Source: Glandiceps talaboti
Taxonomy: Eukaryota > Hemichordata > Enteropneusta > Spengelidae
NCBI RefSeq assembly: GCF_964340395.1
Contig: NC_135551.1
Span: 4,187,963-4,251,962, forward strand
Direction of reading: 5' to 3'
Length of the DNA stretch: 64,000 nt
Part shown: positions 36,446-60,200 of the stretch, in pieces
How positions within the stretch are numbered: the first letter of the stretch is position 1
How the letters are laid out: every line of letters starts with the position of its first letter
The notes under the pieces: generated by a model
Seen by the model: the letters and a program-made list of their open reading frames with translations, nothing else
What the model was told of the DNA's origin: nothing
The model's database searches: none
Program-made: the position numbers and the translations under genes

Positions 36446-37550
36446 TGTTGTTGAAATGCCCGCCTCCTATTCTCAGCACAGGAAGGCTTAACTTGCCATC
36501 CTCGACTTCACACGGCTCTCATGATCCCCGACATTCCCGGGATATGGCATATGCGTGTTGAACTTCCTTCTGTCCCACCACGAGTTTACAAGTCAGTCTG
36601 TTTACTCGTTGCATGTAGACTATTTTACATTCCTTTAATCATGTTAATCCACTGTGGAAAAATTGTCAAGACTTTTTTTGAGTGGTGCACCCTCACTGTA
36701 CACTAATTATATAGAGGTCAATGTATAGGTCACCATTATTGATATATTGTTGCGAAATTTTCTTCCTAGGCTAGACGAGGCTTGGTCTATTTTCAATATT
36801 TTAACCACATACATTTGGGTATAAATTACAGATTATTACACTTGATAAATATGTGAGAGTGTATTTATATCCTGAGATACGGAGCTAGATAAATAATTAT
36901 ATGTACAAGCCTTGCAACAAACAGCGGTAGTTTGTTATCGACAGAAATCAGAAAAGAACATGGGTAAAGAGGAGACGGTTCGAGGTCAATACTCATTGTA
37001 AACCTATTTTAAGGCCAAGAAAAAAATGTTTTCTGGTGAGTTTGCATCACTTAAATACCCTGCCTCGATCTCCTTTTTTCTCATGTTTGTCCAGCCAATG
37101 CAGAGTGCAGATCCAAGGGAAACACAAAATAACTCTCCCTACATCAATTGCTACTTCAGGGAAGACAACTGCAGAACTAAACAATTAACAAAAAACATTT
37201 GTGTCATCACACCACTTTAGTCAACGTTTCCTGACCAGAAACAACAATTTCCGTTTGTGTGGCCTGTGTCTAATTAATATGCCAATCAGTTATCAAAACT
37301 AAAAGCTAAATTGATAATATTTTCAGGACAGTTGCGCTTTGGTATCGCAAATGTATGTACTAAGTTATAATGAATTTCAAGAGTGCACTCTTGAGATATA
37401 GCCTAATTACCGAAAACCATTAATTACGTAAATTGCTCATTAATATTCATGGTATGTTTACCAAAACCTAATCAGTTCTTGCCATTACCCTGTGGAACAC
37501 GTCTACAAAATTTCGCTTGAATTGAGCCAGTCATTGTTTACATAATGGTG
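36446..37550. other. Intergenic, no gene recognised
   Basis: Frames at 36521-36706 and 37026-37220 lack motifs and splice support. Confidence 0.4.
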
Positions 37551-37554
37551 ATAC

Positions 37555-37555
37555 A

Positions 37556-37603
<48 letters not shown>
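37555..37603. repeat. (AC)n microsatellite
   Basis: Dinucleotide tract with one ACAG interruption near the end. Confidence 0.95.
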
Positions 37604-37608
<5 letters not shown>

Positions 37609-37811
37609 ACACAGACTTCATCTCTATTATAAAACCTTCCTTACGGAAGGTAAAAAGCTCAAGAACAGAAGAAAAAACTCAAAATCAAAACTATAAATAC
37701 TACTATTATTGTGCAGCTAGCGGTTCCAATACCTTTAATATTAGACTCTCCTGAGCATCACTGAAAGGGTTGTTTGTATGTACCAATAGCTACGTCATAA
37801 TTGTACTCCAA

Positions 37812-37988
37812 TATCCTTGTACTGTGCGCCCTCATCGACTACATAGGGATAATCGTTCGTTGACGTGTTAGAGCGATGCCCGGGCATCGCACTATAAACA
37901 CGGAGCATTGCAGTGACACATCCATCAACGAATGGTTAGCCATATGCTGTACTCAACGAGGGCACACAGTACAGTGATATGCAGTAGA
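37812..37988. repeat. Long imperfect palindrome
   Basis: Centre GATGCCCGGGCATC near 37876-37889 is perfectly palindromic. Outer arms pair TGTACTGTGCGCCCTCATCG with the reverse of CAACGAGGGCACACAGTACA, and CGTTCGTTGA with TCAACGAATG. It resembles a foldback element of about 175 bp. Confidence 0.7.
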
Positions 37989-38414
37989 TATAGTACATTA
38001 TCTGCAAACAGCCCTTTTAGAGATGCTCACGGGACTGTGAGAGAGTGTACCAATACCCAGCCATTGAAATGTATGTGTCTACGAACGCTGCAGGAATTCC
38101 AGCCAGTATCCCCAGTGCGAAAACCTGTTAACGCAAAGAGGGTGGGCAGGGAGTATTTTCGTATTTCGTAATCGGGCCTTTTTAATTTTCTTAATTTGCA
38201 AAACGTTGCAATAAAGTCCGTAAAAATCGTAATTCAGTACTAGTGGTCGGCGTACTGTTTTATCAACAGTTTATTTTGACTGTAAATCCTTAAAGTACCA
38301 CTTGACTTTTTTCGTACCTGTACAAGAAAAATACATACAACTGTACCATAACTTGTACGATGTGAAAAGGATTCAATACAAGCAACACTAAACGCGATCG
38401 ACATATGATCGTAC

Positions 38415-38455
38415 ACCTCCTCCTCCTCCTTCTCCTCCTCCTCCTCATCCTCCTA
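38415..38455. repeat. (CTC)n tract
   Basis: CCT/TCT trinucleotides. Confidence 0.9.
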
Positions 38456-38852
38456 TAGGGTCTATGGTACAATCAGGTGTCGAAATAGGTGAAAGTACTG
38501 TAGCTTTAATTTACTGCTTTATGCATGATGACGACATTGCATAGCAACGACCTTCAAAGGGGACACTCCCTAGTAATTTGATTTGGGGGTTTAATTTTGA
38601 ATAACAAGATTCCACAGAGCAACAACTCAGAAATCGTCGGGATTTCAGCCTTTCTGTTCATTTTGCTGTCAATTTCGCCTGGTAAAAATGTGAGTTCTAA
38701 GCATATTTGTTCTAGCGAGGTGGATTTTTGACTGATCTGAAGTAAAGTTATGGCATTTTTTTCATGATATGAAAATTATAATAGTACTCGCTTTTCGTAT
38801 GGATGTTGATCAGTCTCAACCCTTTTGGGTTATTTCCAGATGTGACCATTGC

Positions 38853-39022
38853 GGGGGGGGGGGGTAGTGTTTGTTTGTTCGTTGGTTTGTTGTCGTTTAC
38901 TCATGTATCTACTCATTTGTCGGTTTCTTTTGTTTGTTAGTTTTTGTTTGTTTGTTTGGTTGTTTGTTTACTTGCTTATTTGTTTACTTGTTTGTATTTT
39001 GTTTGTTTGTATTTGTAAACAA
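38853..39022. repeat. Poly-G run and imperfect (TTTG)n repeat
   Basis: A short G run is followed by TTTG-rich sequence. The hydrophobic frames over it are artefacts. Confidence 0.85.
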
Positions 39023-39539
39023 AATAACTGAGCCTGAGCTCCCTTACCCCAATCACCTGGAAAGAACTGTCGTTGTAGATTGGAGAATTGTAAGTCATAA
39101 AATTCTAAGTCAGTCATAACATGTTCACAAAATTGTCAATAATGTGTCGTAAAGAAGTGTCTAAATATAGTGTTATTTTACCTTTCATATTAAGCGTACT
39201 ACATTAAAATCTACAAACTTAATCTCTGATTGGTCCATACCTGTTGAGTAAGAAACTAATTTCCGAGCTTGCGCAGATCTGTGTCGAACTACGTATGCAA
39301 CCAAAATTACGAAGCAATCGTCTGCGACACATTCGAATATTCCTGTTCATAATCATTTCAAAAATCGCCGATTTAATGCACTTGACACATGGTTTCGGAC
39401 AAACTGTATTTTGTTGAACTAAATTTGGTCATGTTCTGTAGAGACACAGGCTACAGCTAACAGCTCGTGTATTCCGTGTTTTAAAACCAAAATAATTCGC
39501 TAGAGTGGGTACGGGTCTACACTGTCCTGAGAGCCAGCT

Positions 39540-49372
<9,833 letters not shown>

Positions 49373-50027
49373 TTGTATAGCAAAACACAAAATGATTGCC
49401 CTGAACAGAAAACACATATCATGTTAGTAAAAATTGGAAGTTTTTTTGTAAGACGATAAAGTGATGACTTACAATCACAAAAAAAAGGTAAAACGATAGA
49501 TCAGCTATGGTTGGTTGTAGATGTAAGGATACTGAACCACTTTTATTTCAAATCCATGTGTTGATGTCGTCATCCATCACGATCCCATCATCCACACATG
49601 AGAAAATCGTTTGAAAACGTAACCAACAATAACTAATAAGGACAAGCTGGAGACAAGCACACTACACTTTGTCACTAAGCTGTAGTTTACACGATATTTT
49701 GCGTTGAAAAACATTGTCCCAATGTAAACTAAGGAAATTAAAACCAAATCCAACACGGTGATTGGAACTTGGGACGAGAAGAAGCTAGAAGCAATGCATC
49801 ATGGGTACACACGCTCTTAGCATTGTAATTTAACTGAAAACCATCATTACATTGGTTATTTTGTTCGTTTATTTTCATTTTATTTCTTTACCATGATTTA
49901 TATTATTTTGTAATTTTTAATACCTTCAGCTTTGCCTTGAGGTGATAATATAGTACGTACTTACTTTTAAAAGTATCGGTTATAATAATCATTAAAACAC
50001 CTTCTAAAGTTACCTTGTATCGATTGA

Positions 50028-50354
50028 AATAAATCAACATTTAGTTTTTCTATTTTTTTTAGAATAGCGACCACGTTGTCTTCACGTAGAGTGATGTACA
50101 CATGCATTATTATCGTTTTCTCTTTTCTAAAATAACTCCCGTTTCACCTAACATCGAAGCTGCAACAGTATTTTTATACCCAATGCATTATCAATTCCAT
50201 CTATTCAATGGAGAGCACGCGGATCGATAATTTTCTGTGTCACGCACCAGCACACTTTGCCCAAATATGGCAAGTGTTGTGCTCATCCATATCCGTTCAC
50301 TTAGTGATTTGGCTTTGTTAATTTCTTCACTATCTTTATGTTTTTGCGAATAAA
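50028..50354 (+). promoter_or_regulatory. Candidate polyadenylation signals for TNFR-CARD
   Basis: AATAAA at 50028-50033 and at 50349-50354, 0.65-1 kb after the stop codon. Either could end the mRNA. Confidence 0.35.
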
Positions 50355-50570
50355 ATAATATTTCACTGTCGATTTATGTGATTATGTGATTCAAATGATG
50401 TTTCCATATCACTACATGGGGTTATGATAAAACCTTTACAGCCCAGATATGGGTTTTGCAGACCTTGGTAGTATGGCTTATGGGCCCTCCCGAGTCCTAA
50501 AGTCGGACCCTTCCGTCGTACATTCGACCCACAAAACTTCAAATCAGGGCCGTAAAGATTATTATCGAAA

Positions 50571-50571
<1 letters not shown>

Positions 50572-50615
<44 letters not shown>

Positions 50616-50626
50616 GGGGGGGGTGT
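50572..50626. repeat. (GT)n tract with poly-G
   Basis: Dinucleotide tract followed by a G run. Confidence 0.95.
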
Positions 50627-50664
50627 AATTACACTCTTGGTGTACATCATAATGTATGTTAAAT

Positions 50665-52290
50665 AGTAATATATGATATGATATGATAACAAATTTATAT
50701 AGCGCCTGGTATCCATTTAAAATGTTCACTGGCGCTTTACAAAGTGTCACTTAAATATGCTTTCTCAAAAAAGTAGGTCTTTAGCCTAGATTTGAAAATT
50801 TCAGTACTTGATGCAAAACGAATATGACTTGGAAGATCATTCCACAAGGTAGCAGCGGCATATGAGAAAGAACGATCACCATAGAATCTGAGTCTTGTTC
50901 GTGGAGTTTTAAGAGAAACTTTGTCACTTGAGCGGAGAGATCTGGTCGGTTTATTAAGTTCGATAAGTGTAGTGAGGTAGTCAGGTGCGGTGCCGTTCAA
51001 ATATTTGTAGGTAAGAAGTAAAATCTTGAATTTGATTCTATATATTACAGGGAGCCAGTGGAATTTCATCAGAATCGGAGAAATGTGTTCATGTTTCTTC
51101 ACTTGTGCAATTAGCCGCGCAGCAGAGTTTTGAGCTCTCTGCAATAGATTAATGCTGGATGACGGTAGTCCAAATAATACTATTAATAGGGCATTAGCGT
51201 AATCAAGCTCTGAGGAAAGAGTAGCGTTGACAAGTTTTAAACAGGTCTGCTGGGAAAGATATTTACGAATGAATCCAATGCGGCGAATATCGAAATAAAT
51301 GCACAGAGTCGGATGATGTGTTGTTTAAATTCATGGGTGCTGTCGAACCCAAACCCAATATTGCGAGCATAATCCACTGGATGTATGGTACTGTCCCCAA
51401 CGCTTAATGACTGTGATTTTGGGAACGACTAAATCGAGATCTTATGTGCAGGATTTCTGTCTTGTCATCATTTAATTTTAACTTGTTGGTATTCATCCAC
51501 TTCTTGATATCCAACAGGCAGTCCTCGATCTTGGACGTAGCGATGGCTGTCTCTCTTCTTGTAAATGCCAGGTAGAGTTCATTATCATCTGCATATTGAT
51601 GAAAATTTAACTGACGATGTCGAATAAGTTGTCCAAGGGGTGCTATATAGAGAGTGAACAGTAGAGGCCCAAGTACAGCACCTTGGGGTACACCGAATCG
51701 GAGTGGACATGGAGATGATTGATGATCTTCGATGACAACTGATTGGAATCTGCCAGATAGATATGAAGAAAAACAGTGTAGAACGGTGCCTTGAATTCCA
51801 AGTTCAGTCAAACGTGTGATGAGAATATTATGATCAATGGTGTCGAAAGCGGCAGATAAGTCCAATAAGACCAAGATGACATCATTTCCAGAATCCAGTG
51901 ATATCATTGTGAACTTTGACAAGTGCTGTTTCAGTACTGTGGAATTTCTTGTATGCAGATTGGAGTGGTTCTAAGAGAGAACTGACGTTGAGAAAGTTGG
52001 TAACCTGTTTTGCAACTACCTGTTCAATGACTTTAGAGAGAAAAGCTAGATTTGAAACCGGTCTATAGTTTTTCAGCACTTCATGGTCCAGAGATGGTTT
52101 CTTGAGAAGAGGTGTAACCACTGCAAATTTGAGTAACTCAGGGACAGTCCCGGTTTGTAGCGAAGCATTAACTATATTTGTGATTTCTGGTAGCAGTGAG
52201 TCGATGACACTTTTGAGAAGGATGGTTGGTATAGGATCGAGACTGCATGATTTTGATGGTGATGACCTACTATTTCATGTACCATATGTA
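50665..52290 (-). mobile_element. 5'-truncated L2/CR1-like LINE
   Basis: Minus-strand reverse transcriptase pieces. 52265-51900 has [20 protein letters not shown]. 51922-51404 has DLSAAFDTIDH, GVPQGAVLGPLLFTLYIAPL and the catalytic FHQYADDNELYLAF, then WMNTNKLKLNDDKTEI. 51350-51150 is a frame-broken connection, and 51144-50737 is the C-terminal RNAQNSAARLI-type tail with FHWLPVIYRIKFKILLLTYK. The 3' end has AGGCGCTATATAAA and an ATATC/ATATG-like terminal repeat (50665-50705), typical of the L2 clade. The 5' half (endonuclease, ORF1) is absent and at least two to three frame breaks are present, so it is inactive. It lies between TNFR-CARD and the NHR-cGLR gene. Confidence 0.92.
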
Positions 52291-52299
52291 ACAATGTTT

Positions 52300-53130
52300 A
52301 TTTTGAAGGTTTAGTTTGATGAATATTGCGATAGGGGTGATACGTTTATTTAAAAATAACTGAAAGTGAAATTCAGGGTAAGCTTAAGTGAAATCCAGGG
52401 TAACCTTATGATTATGGACGACAATGCTATTTTTAGTTTTTAATATGTATATACTGTTTGAATAAATCTTGTAACAGATATATGCAACCTTTGGTGTAAG
52501 ACATGGATATGTCACGAAAGACATGTGAAGAGTGTGGTGCGCATGTACAAATCAACAGTCAAGTGGAAAGATTTGGCGATCACAGGCATGCAGCATGCTG
52601 TCATATTGACGTGATTGGTATGTCACAGCCTTGATTTGATTGGCCTATTGCAGCATAATCACTGTCCTCTCAGGACAGCTCTACTGGAAAGGCCTGCCCC
52701 CAAACCCGACTGTCCTGGCAGTGTAGTCCTATTGCAGCCCTGATAACTTTTAGTCATTTGAGTATACCCAGATGTGTACATGTGGTATTGCATTTTAAGT
52801 TGAGTTAAAAGAATAGGCGATCTTGGATTACCGTTAGGGAGCCTTCAGTACTTACAAAGTGGGGAAATCAATTCAATGACGTTGCATTAATGACCCTCCC
52901 CATCAGACCTCAAATTCTGTTTTCAGCACGACCGAGTCAGGTCAAACAGACCCAATGGACACCGACATGGCTCTAACTCTTCCGATTTCAAAAAGATAGA
53001 AAACTCACCCCATTCTAAGTTTTGTAGAAATACTGAACATACATCATTCTTTAGTAGAAATTATTTACAACATTCCCTAAAGTATCTCCATCAACTACTA
53101 ATTCTTTTGATGAAGCGAAAAAAATCGGAT
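52300..53130. other. Intergenic, no gene recognised
   Basis: No supported exon, RNA or tandem repeat. Confidence 0.4.
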
Positions 53131-53139
53131 CGTTTTGTG

Positions 53140-53223
53140 ACCTGTTCAGTGCCATAGAACATTACGTGGTATTGGATTTTGGCACTATACAAAAATCCTT
53201 TTGATTGATTGTTTGATTGATTG
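53140..53223 (+). mobile_element. LINE/SINE 3' tail fragment
   Basis: TTGGCACTATACAAAAATCC followed by a (TTGA)n tract resembles the short 3' end of an L2-type element on the plus strand, as a severely 5'-truncated insertion. Confidence 0.5.
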
Positions 53224-53770
53224 GTACAGATGAGTGAATGTGAATGACACCAACACATTTATCTCATTTTGCATTCAAGTTTTTATTAGATATTTCACAA
53301 AGTATAGAAACATTATTTACATGTAATTTTGATGAGATGCATTTGAGGCTTGATCAAATTTAAGCTTACATTACGATATTGTGTTTTCAGTGATATGATT
53401 TTTGCAAGGTTAGTTTTATAAATGTCATTGTCTCTTAAAATTAGAACAAAATTATTGCACTTTGTAACAATGGACATTTTCGACCAAAGTTGAATTCTAA
53501 ATGAATCTGTACATATTTCTATTTTGGCATATTGTAATATTTGGAATAGTAATATTAATTTGTATTATGTTTACCCTACAGTATCAGATCATGGCAAGTT
53601 TGGACTGTCATTTTCAATATAATTTCATTTTGGGTTATTTGCACAGCAGCCGTCCGTTTCACATGTGTGTCATAAGTCTCTCTGTCTGTACTAAAACCAA
53701 ACCAGTTACTAAGAACACCGAAACTAAACTATGTTTGAGAGTAGAAATCTAGATGGTTTACAAAAGACTC

Positions 53771-54140
53771 TAAGGCCTAATAAAACAAATTGTGTGGTTC
53801 CGATTATGCTCAATTTTAGAATAGGTGCGGTAGGTAGATTTTTTATTTTATTTTTTTTTCAGTTGTGAGTGTTCAGTTAGTTATGTGTTTTCCAAATGGT
53901 CTAAGTGTTATTGGATTCTCATCAGATGTACAGCCATTACAGATTAGAAGAACAGTTTTATATTGTCCTTTCAAGTTGATGTCAGTTTCCGCACCCACTA
54001 TTTCTGGCGAGACTTCACAATTTTAGTGATTTTATTTTTTTTTCTCGAACATGTTAAAAAAATAGTTTAGATTGGCATGGAAAAGCAAGGTGGGGTTGGG
54101 TATTAAACTGGAACCAAACAATTATTTGTTTTGGGTCTAA
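53771..54140. mobile_element. MITE family B, copy 4
   Basis: The left end TAAGGCCTAATAAAACAAAT, TGTGTGGTTCCGATTATG pairs with the right-end block ACTGGAACCAAACAATTATT, TGTTTTGGGTCTAA. The 370-bp interior matches copies 1-3 (CAGATGTACAGCCATTACAG). It ends about 115 bp from the last exon of the NHR-cGLR gene. Confidence 0.87.
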
Positions 54141-54254
54141 TGTAGGTAAACCCTACATTCATACAAATAAACTAATTAATAGGTGAAACTTCATTGGACA
54201 TAGTCATTGTGACACACCTTATCATGTTCTGTCAACAAGCAAAATGGCTTGCAC

Positions 54255-57200
54255 TCAGACATGCATTTGGAATTTATTTCCAAAAGAGTTATTATAGATG
54301 TTGACGTACATCAAAATATTATTTCTGATATCTGAGACTTTGGCAAGCACTTGCTTAATATCTTCATCAGCTACATGACTCAGCATATTGTTTTCCGGGA
54401 TGAAGAAGTTTGGAACATTCCTTTTCTGCAGGGATACTATCAGATCATCCACTAATTCAAGGAATCGCTCTCCAGTTGTTGTCTCATTCCAAAGATTCTT
54501 GGGGATCTTCTCACATCTCCAGAAAAAGGTGGTTTTTAAATGGTAGGATGACAAAGCCCTGGGTTCCTAGTAATAACAATATTTCAAACATGAATTGTTT
54601 ATATTTTTAAACAAATTTATACCTTATTTATACAAAAAAAGGAGAAAATGGTAGAAAACATGTAACAGACAGGTAAAGGGAAAGACTTGGGGATGGCTTA
54701 CACTCAAGATTTAACAAAACAAAGAAAAAGAACTAAGATACAGTACTAAGAAAGATTACAATGGGTTACAAACACCTCATTTCTCATGAAAAATCTTTAA
54801 AATTAAAGTGCATGAAATCATTTTTAGCACAACTGAACTGAAAGGTTCAGTAGTGCTATAGGCATGGCAAAGTGTCTGTCTGTCTGTCTGTGTGTGTGTG
54901 TGTGTGTGTGTATGTGTGTAAACAACTTAAAGTCAAAAACTGCTGGACCGATTGCTTTGATATTTGGTGGTCATGTTACTCCTGGTGTCTAGTTGGGAAA
55001 TTGTTCAAATGAAAGTGATTGCATCAGGGATGTGGGTTTTGGGTCAAAAAATGTGATTTTTGGTCAAAAAACTTAAACTCAGAAACTACTGGGCAGATTG
55101 GTGCGAAATTTGGTGGGAACATTCTTAAGGGGGTGTAAAGTAAGATATGTTCATGACGGGATGATTCCATCAATGATATGCAAATTAGGGCTGAAAATGT
55201 GTCTTTTTGGTTAAAAATCTATAATTCCAAAACCACTGAGCAGATTGGGCTGAAATTTAATGGAAATGCATTTAGGGATGTATGGACGAAGATATGTTAA
55301 GCATACCATGATTCCATGAGTGATATGGAATTAAGGTGTAAAAATGTGAATTTTGGTCAAAACTTATATCTCAAAAAATACTAAGTGAATGAGTTTGAAA
55401 CTTGGTGAGATGTTTCTAGAAGTGTTATTCTTTGTCATTGCTTTTCCTCAAAAATCTTCAACTCTGAAATTACCCAGTAGATTGAGCTTAACTTTGTTGA
55501 GAATGTGTAGATTTGTCCTCATTAATAGCTGACACAGTGAGAACAGTACATTGTTAATTAACTATAATGTTTACTTTACTATTTCCTCTGGTGGTAAAGC
55601 CTGTAGCATGGCCAGTTTGGTTTATGACTGGATTATGTAATATATTGTAAGACAGCTGTTTCATCACCTACCCATATAAACTGAATGTAGCTGGCTTTTA
55701 CAATATTACAATAAGACAACCAAGAAAGATAAATCTGTTACATTGGTATGACTTGGTTCCAAATTGATTTAAAAAAATAAAGAAGTACAAAACCTTGTAG
55801 ACACATCCCTTTAAAGTTTGATTAGGATGTTGCTATACTTGTCTTGTACACTTCCAACATAGGATGGCTGGATTATGACGATGGAAATTAGGTATGAAAA
55901 TTTTGTTTTGGTTACAACTTTAAATCTTCAAAAAATTAGATATCTATCATTGCCCTGAACCTGAAGTTGTGCGGCAACGCAATATTTGCGCTATTTTTAC
56001 AGAATTCAGCAGACTATTGCAGTAAGAGAGAAATTTAATAGACTGAACTAGATGTACAACTTAGAGTATGACTACACATGTGATATCAATTAAAAGTGTT
56101 AGTATTTGATTTGTAAATGGAACATGATTCCAAAATATATTTTCCTTAATCTGTCCAAAGACAATGTGTGATAACCATATGGATAAACAGGCCTTTGTCA
56201 CAATGTGTTATAAACAAGACTTTGTCTCAATGTGTGATAAACAGGACCTTGTCTCTTTGAGTTTACGACAAGGAGCAAGAAAACACTGATCACACATGTA
56301 TTTGGTTGAATGAAGAAAAACACTCAAGAACATTACATATACTATAACTTAAAAATATTGAAGACTAATTTAATTACATGTGCAATAGCTGTTATGTTAA
56401 TCACTTTGTAGTTGTGAGTTTGGCACCAATCTGACAGAATACCTGGTCTGTAAACTTAGAGCAAAGCCCATACTATGACACCTGCATGCAATGGTGCCCC
56501 ACATAAAGTAACAGTCCTGTGTCTCCTATGGGATATAAAGTTACTGGCGTTATGTCTTACCTTGAAGAATTTCCTCCAAAAAGCTTTTAGGACAAGGAAG
56601 CATGCCCTCTGGTGTTCATTAATAGAAAGAGCTAGTGTTCTTTCGGCCTGAGAGAATGACAGTCGCCAGTCTAATTCCATATCACCATCTTGCCCTAAAA
56701 GATAAAAAATGTTAAAAAATAAACACTCTTATAATTAATTAAACTTAATAATAAGTATTGTGAATATCAAGATGGACATTTAGATGAATATCAAATGTTC
56801 AAGCATATTTAAAATCTTACCATTTAAGTACCTGAGTCAGATTTGTATAAAATTTTCCTTCACATGGCAGAGCAGTGCATGGACAAGTTCCGATATGATT
56901 GGAACCCATTATAATACCACCCACACATCTACCCACACCATTATCCTTCTGGGTTGCATGCGAACATTGGGTTAAATATCTAACAAAATAAACATCACCC
57001 TGAACAAGAATGAAACAGGACATTCTGTTTGTTCTCCTACCCAAATGTCCATCATGTACTGAATTCGAACACATCCATCTCATAATTAACTCAAAAAGCT
57101 GTGTTTTAACAAAATTAATCAATAGGGAAACATTACATTTCACTTTACTATGTTTAGTACTAGTTTTCTTTGCATTGAACAAACAGTATTTTAAAGGGGG

Positions 57201-60200
57201 TATCTTTCTCTTTCGTTTACTAGTAACTAAATAAACCTACCTGGATAAGCTTTTGGGACAATATGGCAGCCTTCATTCACAATCTTCTTTACTAGTTGTT
57301 CATCGGGCCAGCTCCTTTCTCTAGTGATCCAGGACTGAGCTAAAGATGGCCACTCTCTGCACTTCAAGGCCAAAGTTACGTCCACCACCTGTTCATACAT
57401 AAATTCTGCTCCAGAAGGTTCTACAACAATAACACCATTTCATTAGGAAAACTCAAAGTATCATTCATTCATCTAGTACACACACATCCTTACCCCCCCC
57501 CCCCATCAGCAGAATGTCATTGGTAAGGATGATTTTGAAACATGACACTTCATTCTAGCCACCATGAAACATGACACTTCATTCTAGCCACCATGAAACA
57601 TGACACTTCATTCTAGCCACCATGAAACATAACTTATGAAATGATATATAATTTCAAAAGCTATGGTTGATGTAATATTTGAGATATCTTTCACATCAAC
57701 AATTGCTGTGCATGGTCAGAAAGAAGTCAATCTGTACAACTTGACTAAACCAACCCTTGAGATTAACACATAATGAGCTATATGAAAGTAAACATAACAC
57801 ATTTCACTTTTAGTATCAAACTCTCGTTTGTGAACATCCCAAAACATCTGTGCACCAGAATACATGCAGCATATGACCACTGGGATTAAGTCATGTTCTA
57901 ATATAGGCATGCAGTTTTTGGTTGGATGAAAAAGGACAAAAAGCATAAAGTTACAGCTCCAAAGACCTCATATGGAAATAGTTAGCCTCACAATGGAATG
58001 TAAGAACCTACCTTGTCTGATTGGAATCTGGATACTGAGTGTCTGAGCAGGACCTTCCTGTTCCAACTGGAGTTTTCCAAGGGATGTTCCTTCTTTTGAT
58101 TTCTCTTCCAGCTTCTCTTGTACTTTGGGGAAGCGTTCCCGTACATAATCTTCTTGTGATTTCAAAATCTTAGCACGGGACAGCTGATAGACTTGCCGTT
58201 CATCCTTTTCTGCCTCGATGCATACATCATGAAGGAACTTCTGACTCAGGTAACTCAGTCCAACCTCAGAAACTTGAACCCTAACATAGCCAGGGTGTTT
58301 ATGTGCTGACCATATTAATGGTGTCTCCTTGGCCATATCGATACTGATGGACTCAAGCTCTGACACTACACAACTGGGTACTTTATAACCAGGTTGACCA
58401 TCACGCTCCTCGGTAACAGTTGCTATGGGAACCATGATGTCCATTTCATCATTAATGTACACACCATCATGATTTTCATCAATAAATGCAAATCCTTCAC
58501 TGGTACTGCCAGCCCATACATACATGTACTGCGATAAATTCTTTAAGTTGTCAAAGCAGGGCTTTACAACAACCTCAAAGAGATCAGCAAATTGTCCTGT
58601 CAATACAGTGTGTTCTTGCCCCATGTTTAAGACTCCTCTATCCAAATCAGGACGCAATAAATTTAAGATTACAAATGTTACCAGTTCAAGTAATTTATTC
58701 AAGATAACATATGGGACATTTGTAATTCGGTCCATACCAATTTTGCTTATGTTTTCAATGGCTGTCATGTAGAACTCCATATCTTGTTCATTCAAGTAAC
58801 CCTTTTCGTTATACTTTGCAGCAATAGTCTTCAGTCGCTCAGCTCCTTCTTTCTGAGTTAAATAATCATCAATCACACTAGCCTTCTCTTTTTTCACTCT
58901 GGAAACTAATCAAGAGAAACAAAACTCTGACACACATGTACATGGCCGACATTTGTTCATTATCATACTGCTTTAAGAAACCAGAGATGGACTGAAAATG
59001 TTCCCGTATATCTTTGTAATGATACCTAGATGTAGCAAGTTTCATTGAATTTGGTGCAGCCATTCTGCATGTGTAGCCTTATTTATAAAATCATTAATTA
59101 TGCCCATTACTGTGCGTCTTTTCTTAGTTTGCATGGCTTGCACATTACATGTATTTCAGAAATACAAATGTTTAAATGCACCGGTACATGTACACATGGC
59201 ATTCTTCCACACTCCGTATACACATACAACATGTACAACTGTTGCTTGCACTTCCAAAATGTCACAAGAAAACATTCTTTATAATATACAACAATACGCT
59301 GTACAGTGGTTTAACGTTATCTTTCTAGGATTTCGATTTTCTATGGTAATCACTCACTAGAAATATGCACTCCAAGCCAGAACAAACTCCAAACGAATCT
59401 CTGGTAGAGCAGTTATCTGAGTTGGGCTGTACCACAGTACATAAAAAGCTCTACACTATGCATGCACTGACTGTACGGTACTGCAATGCACAAACTAAGT
59501 TCCATGACATGAACGACAGTATTAACTTTCAGCTTGACAGAGACACAGTTGCAAAAGCAGTTGATACAAATTTTATGTCGCTGAAGAGAAGTGTGAACTC
59601 AGTATACACTGAGAGATTCGTTTATTCTTGAACGATGCCTTACATGTAACATTACCTGTGAACCATGTTCACCTCAGAGCATGTAGTGGACGGTCAATTC
59701 ACATAAGGAACTGTTGATACATTTTGTATACGATGGGTCATATTCAAATTCTCACAGGTCACACTGCACTTAGAGATTTACACAACAGTTACATAGACGA
59801 ACTGTGAGGAAACGATTTGCTCTGCAACTTCAAGGCAATGATAACTGTACGTTTGCTAACTGAAAGACTTTCTTGGTATAGTCCATAATTGCCAAAGTTC
59901 GTTAATTATGCAAATGAGCAATTAATTGACAGCACTAAATTTCATTAAGAACTATCATATCTCTGTATGATCAATATCTGTGGCAAGTCTGGATGCATAA
60001 CCTGAGTTTAATACAAGCATTCATAAATTATGCAAATTAGCCATTAATTAACTTGACACAAGTGAATGGGTGCATTTATATCTTTGTATGATCTGTAGAT
60101 GTAGCAAGTTTCATTGAATTTGGTGCAAGGCCATTCTGCATGTATAGCCCCATTTATAAAATCATTAATTATGCACATTATTCAAGCCATTCCCACCAAT

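Noticed and set aside
38600-38690. Hydrophobic segment (ISAFLFILLSISPG) before a GT donor, considered as an alternative signal-peptide exon of TNFR-CARD
   Set aside because: No in-frame ATG lies between the upstream stop and the segment.
56817-57182. Minus-strand 121-codon Cys-containing frame in an intron of the NHR-cGLR gene, with possible splice sites
   Set aside because: Its splice phase would introduce a stop if joined to the preceding exon, and exons 57241 and 56694 join directly to give the expected Mab-21 sequence without it.
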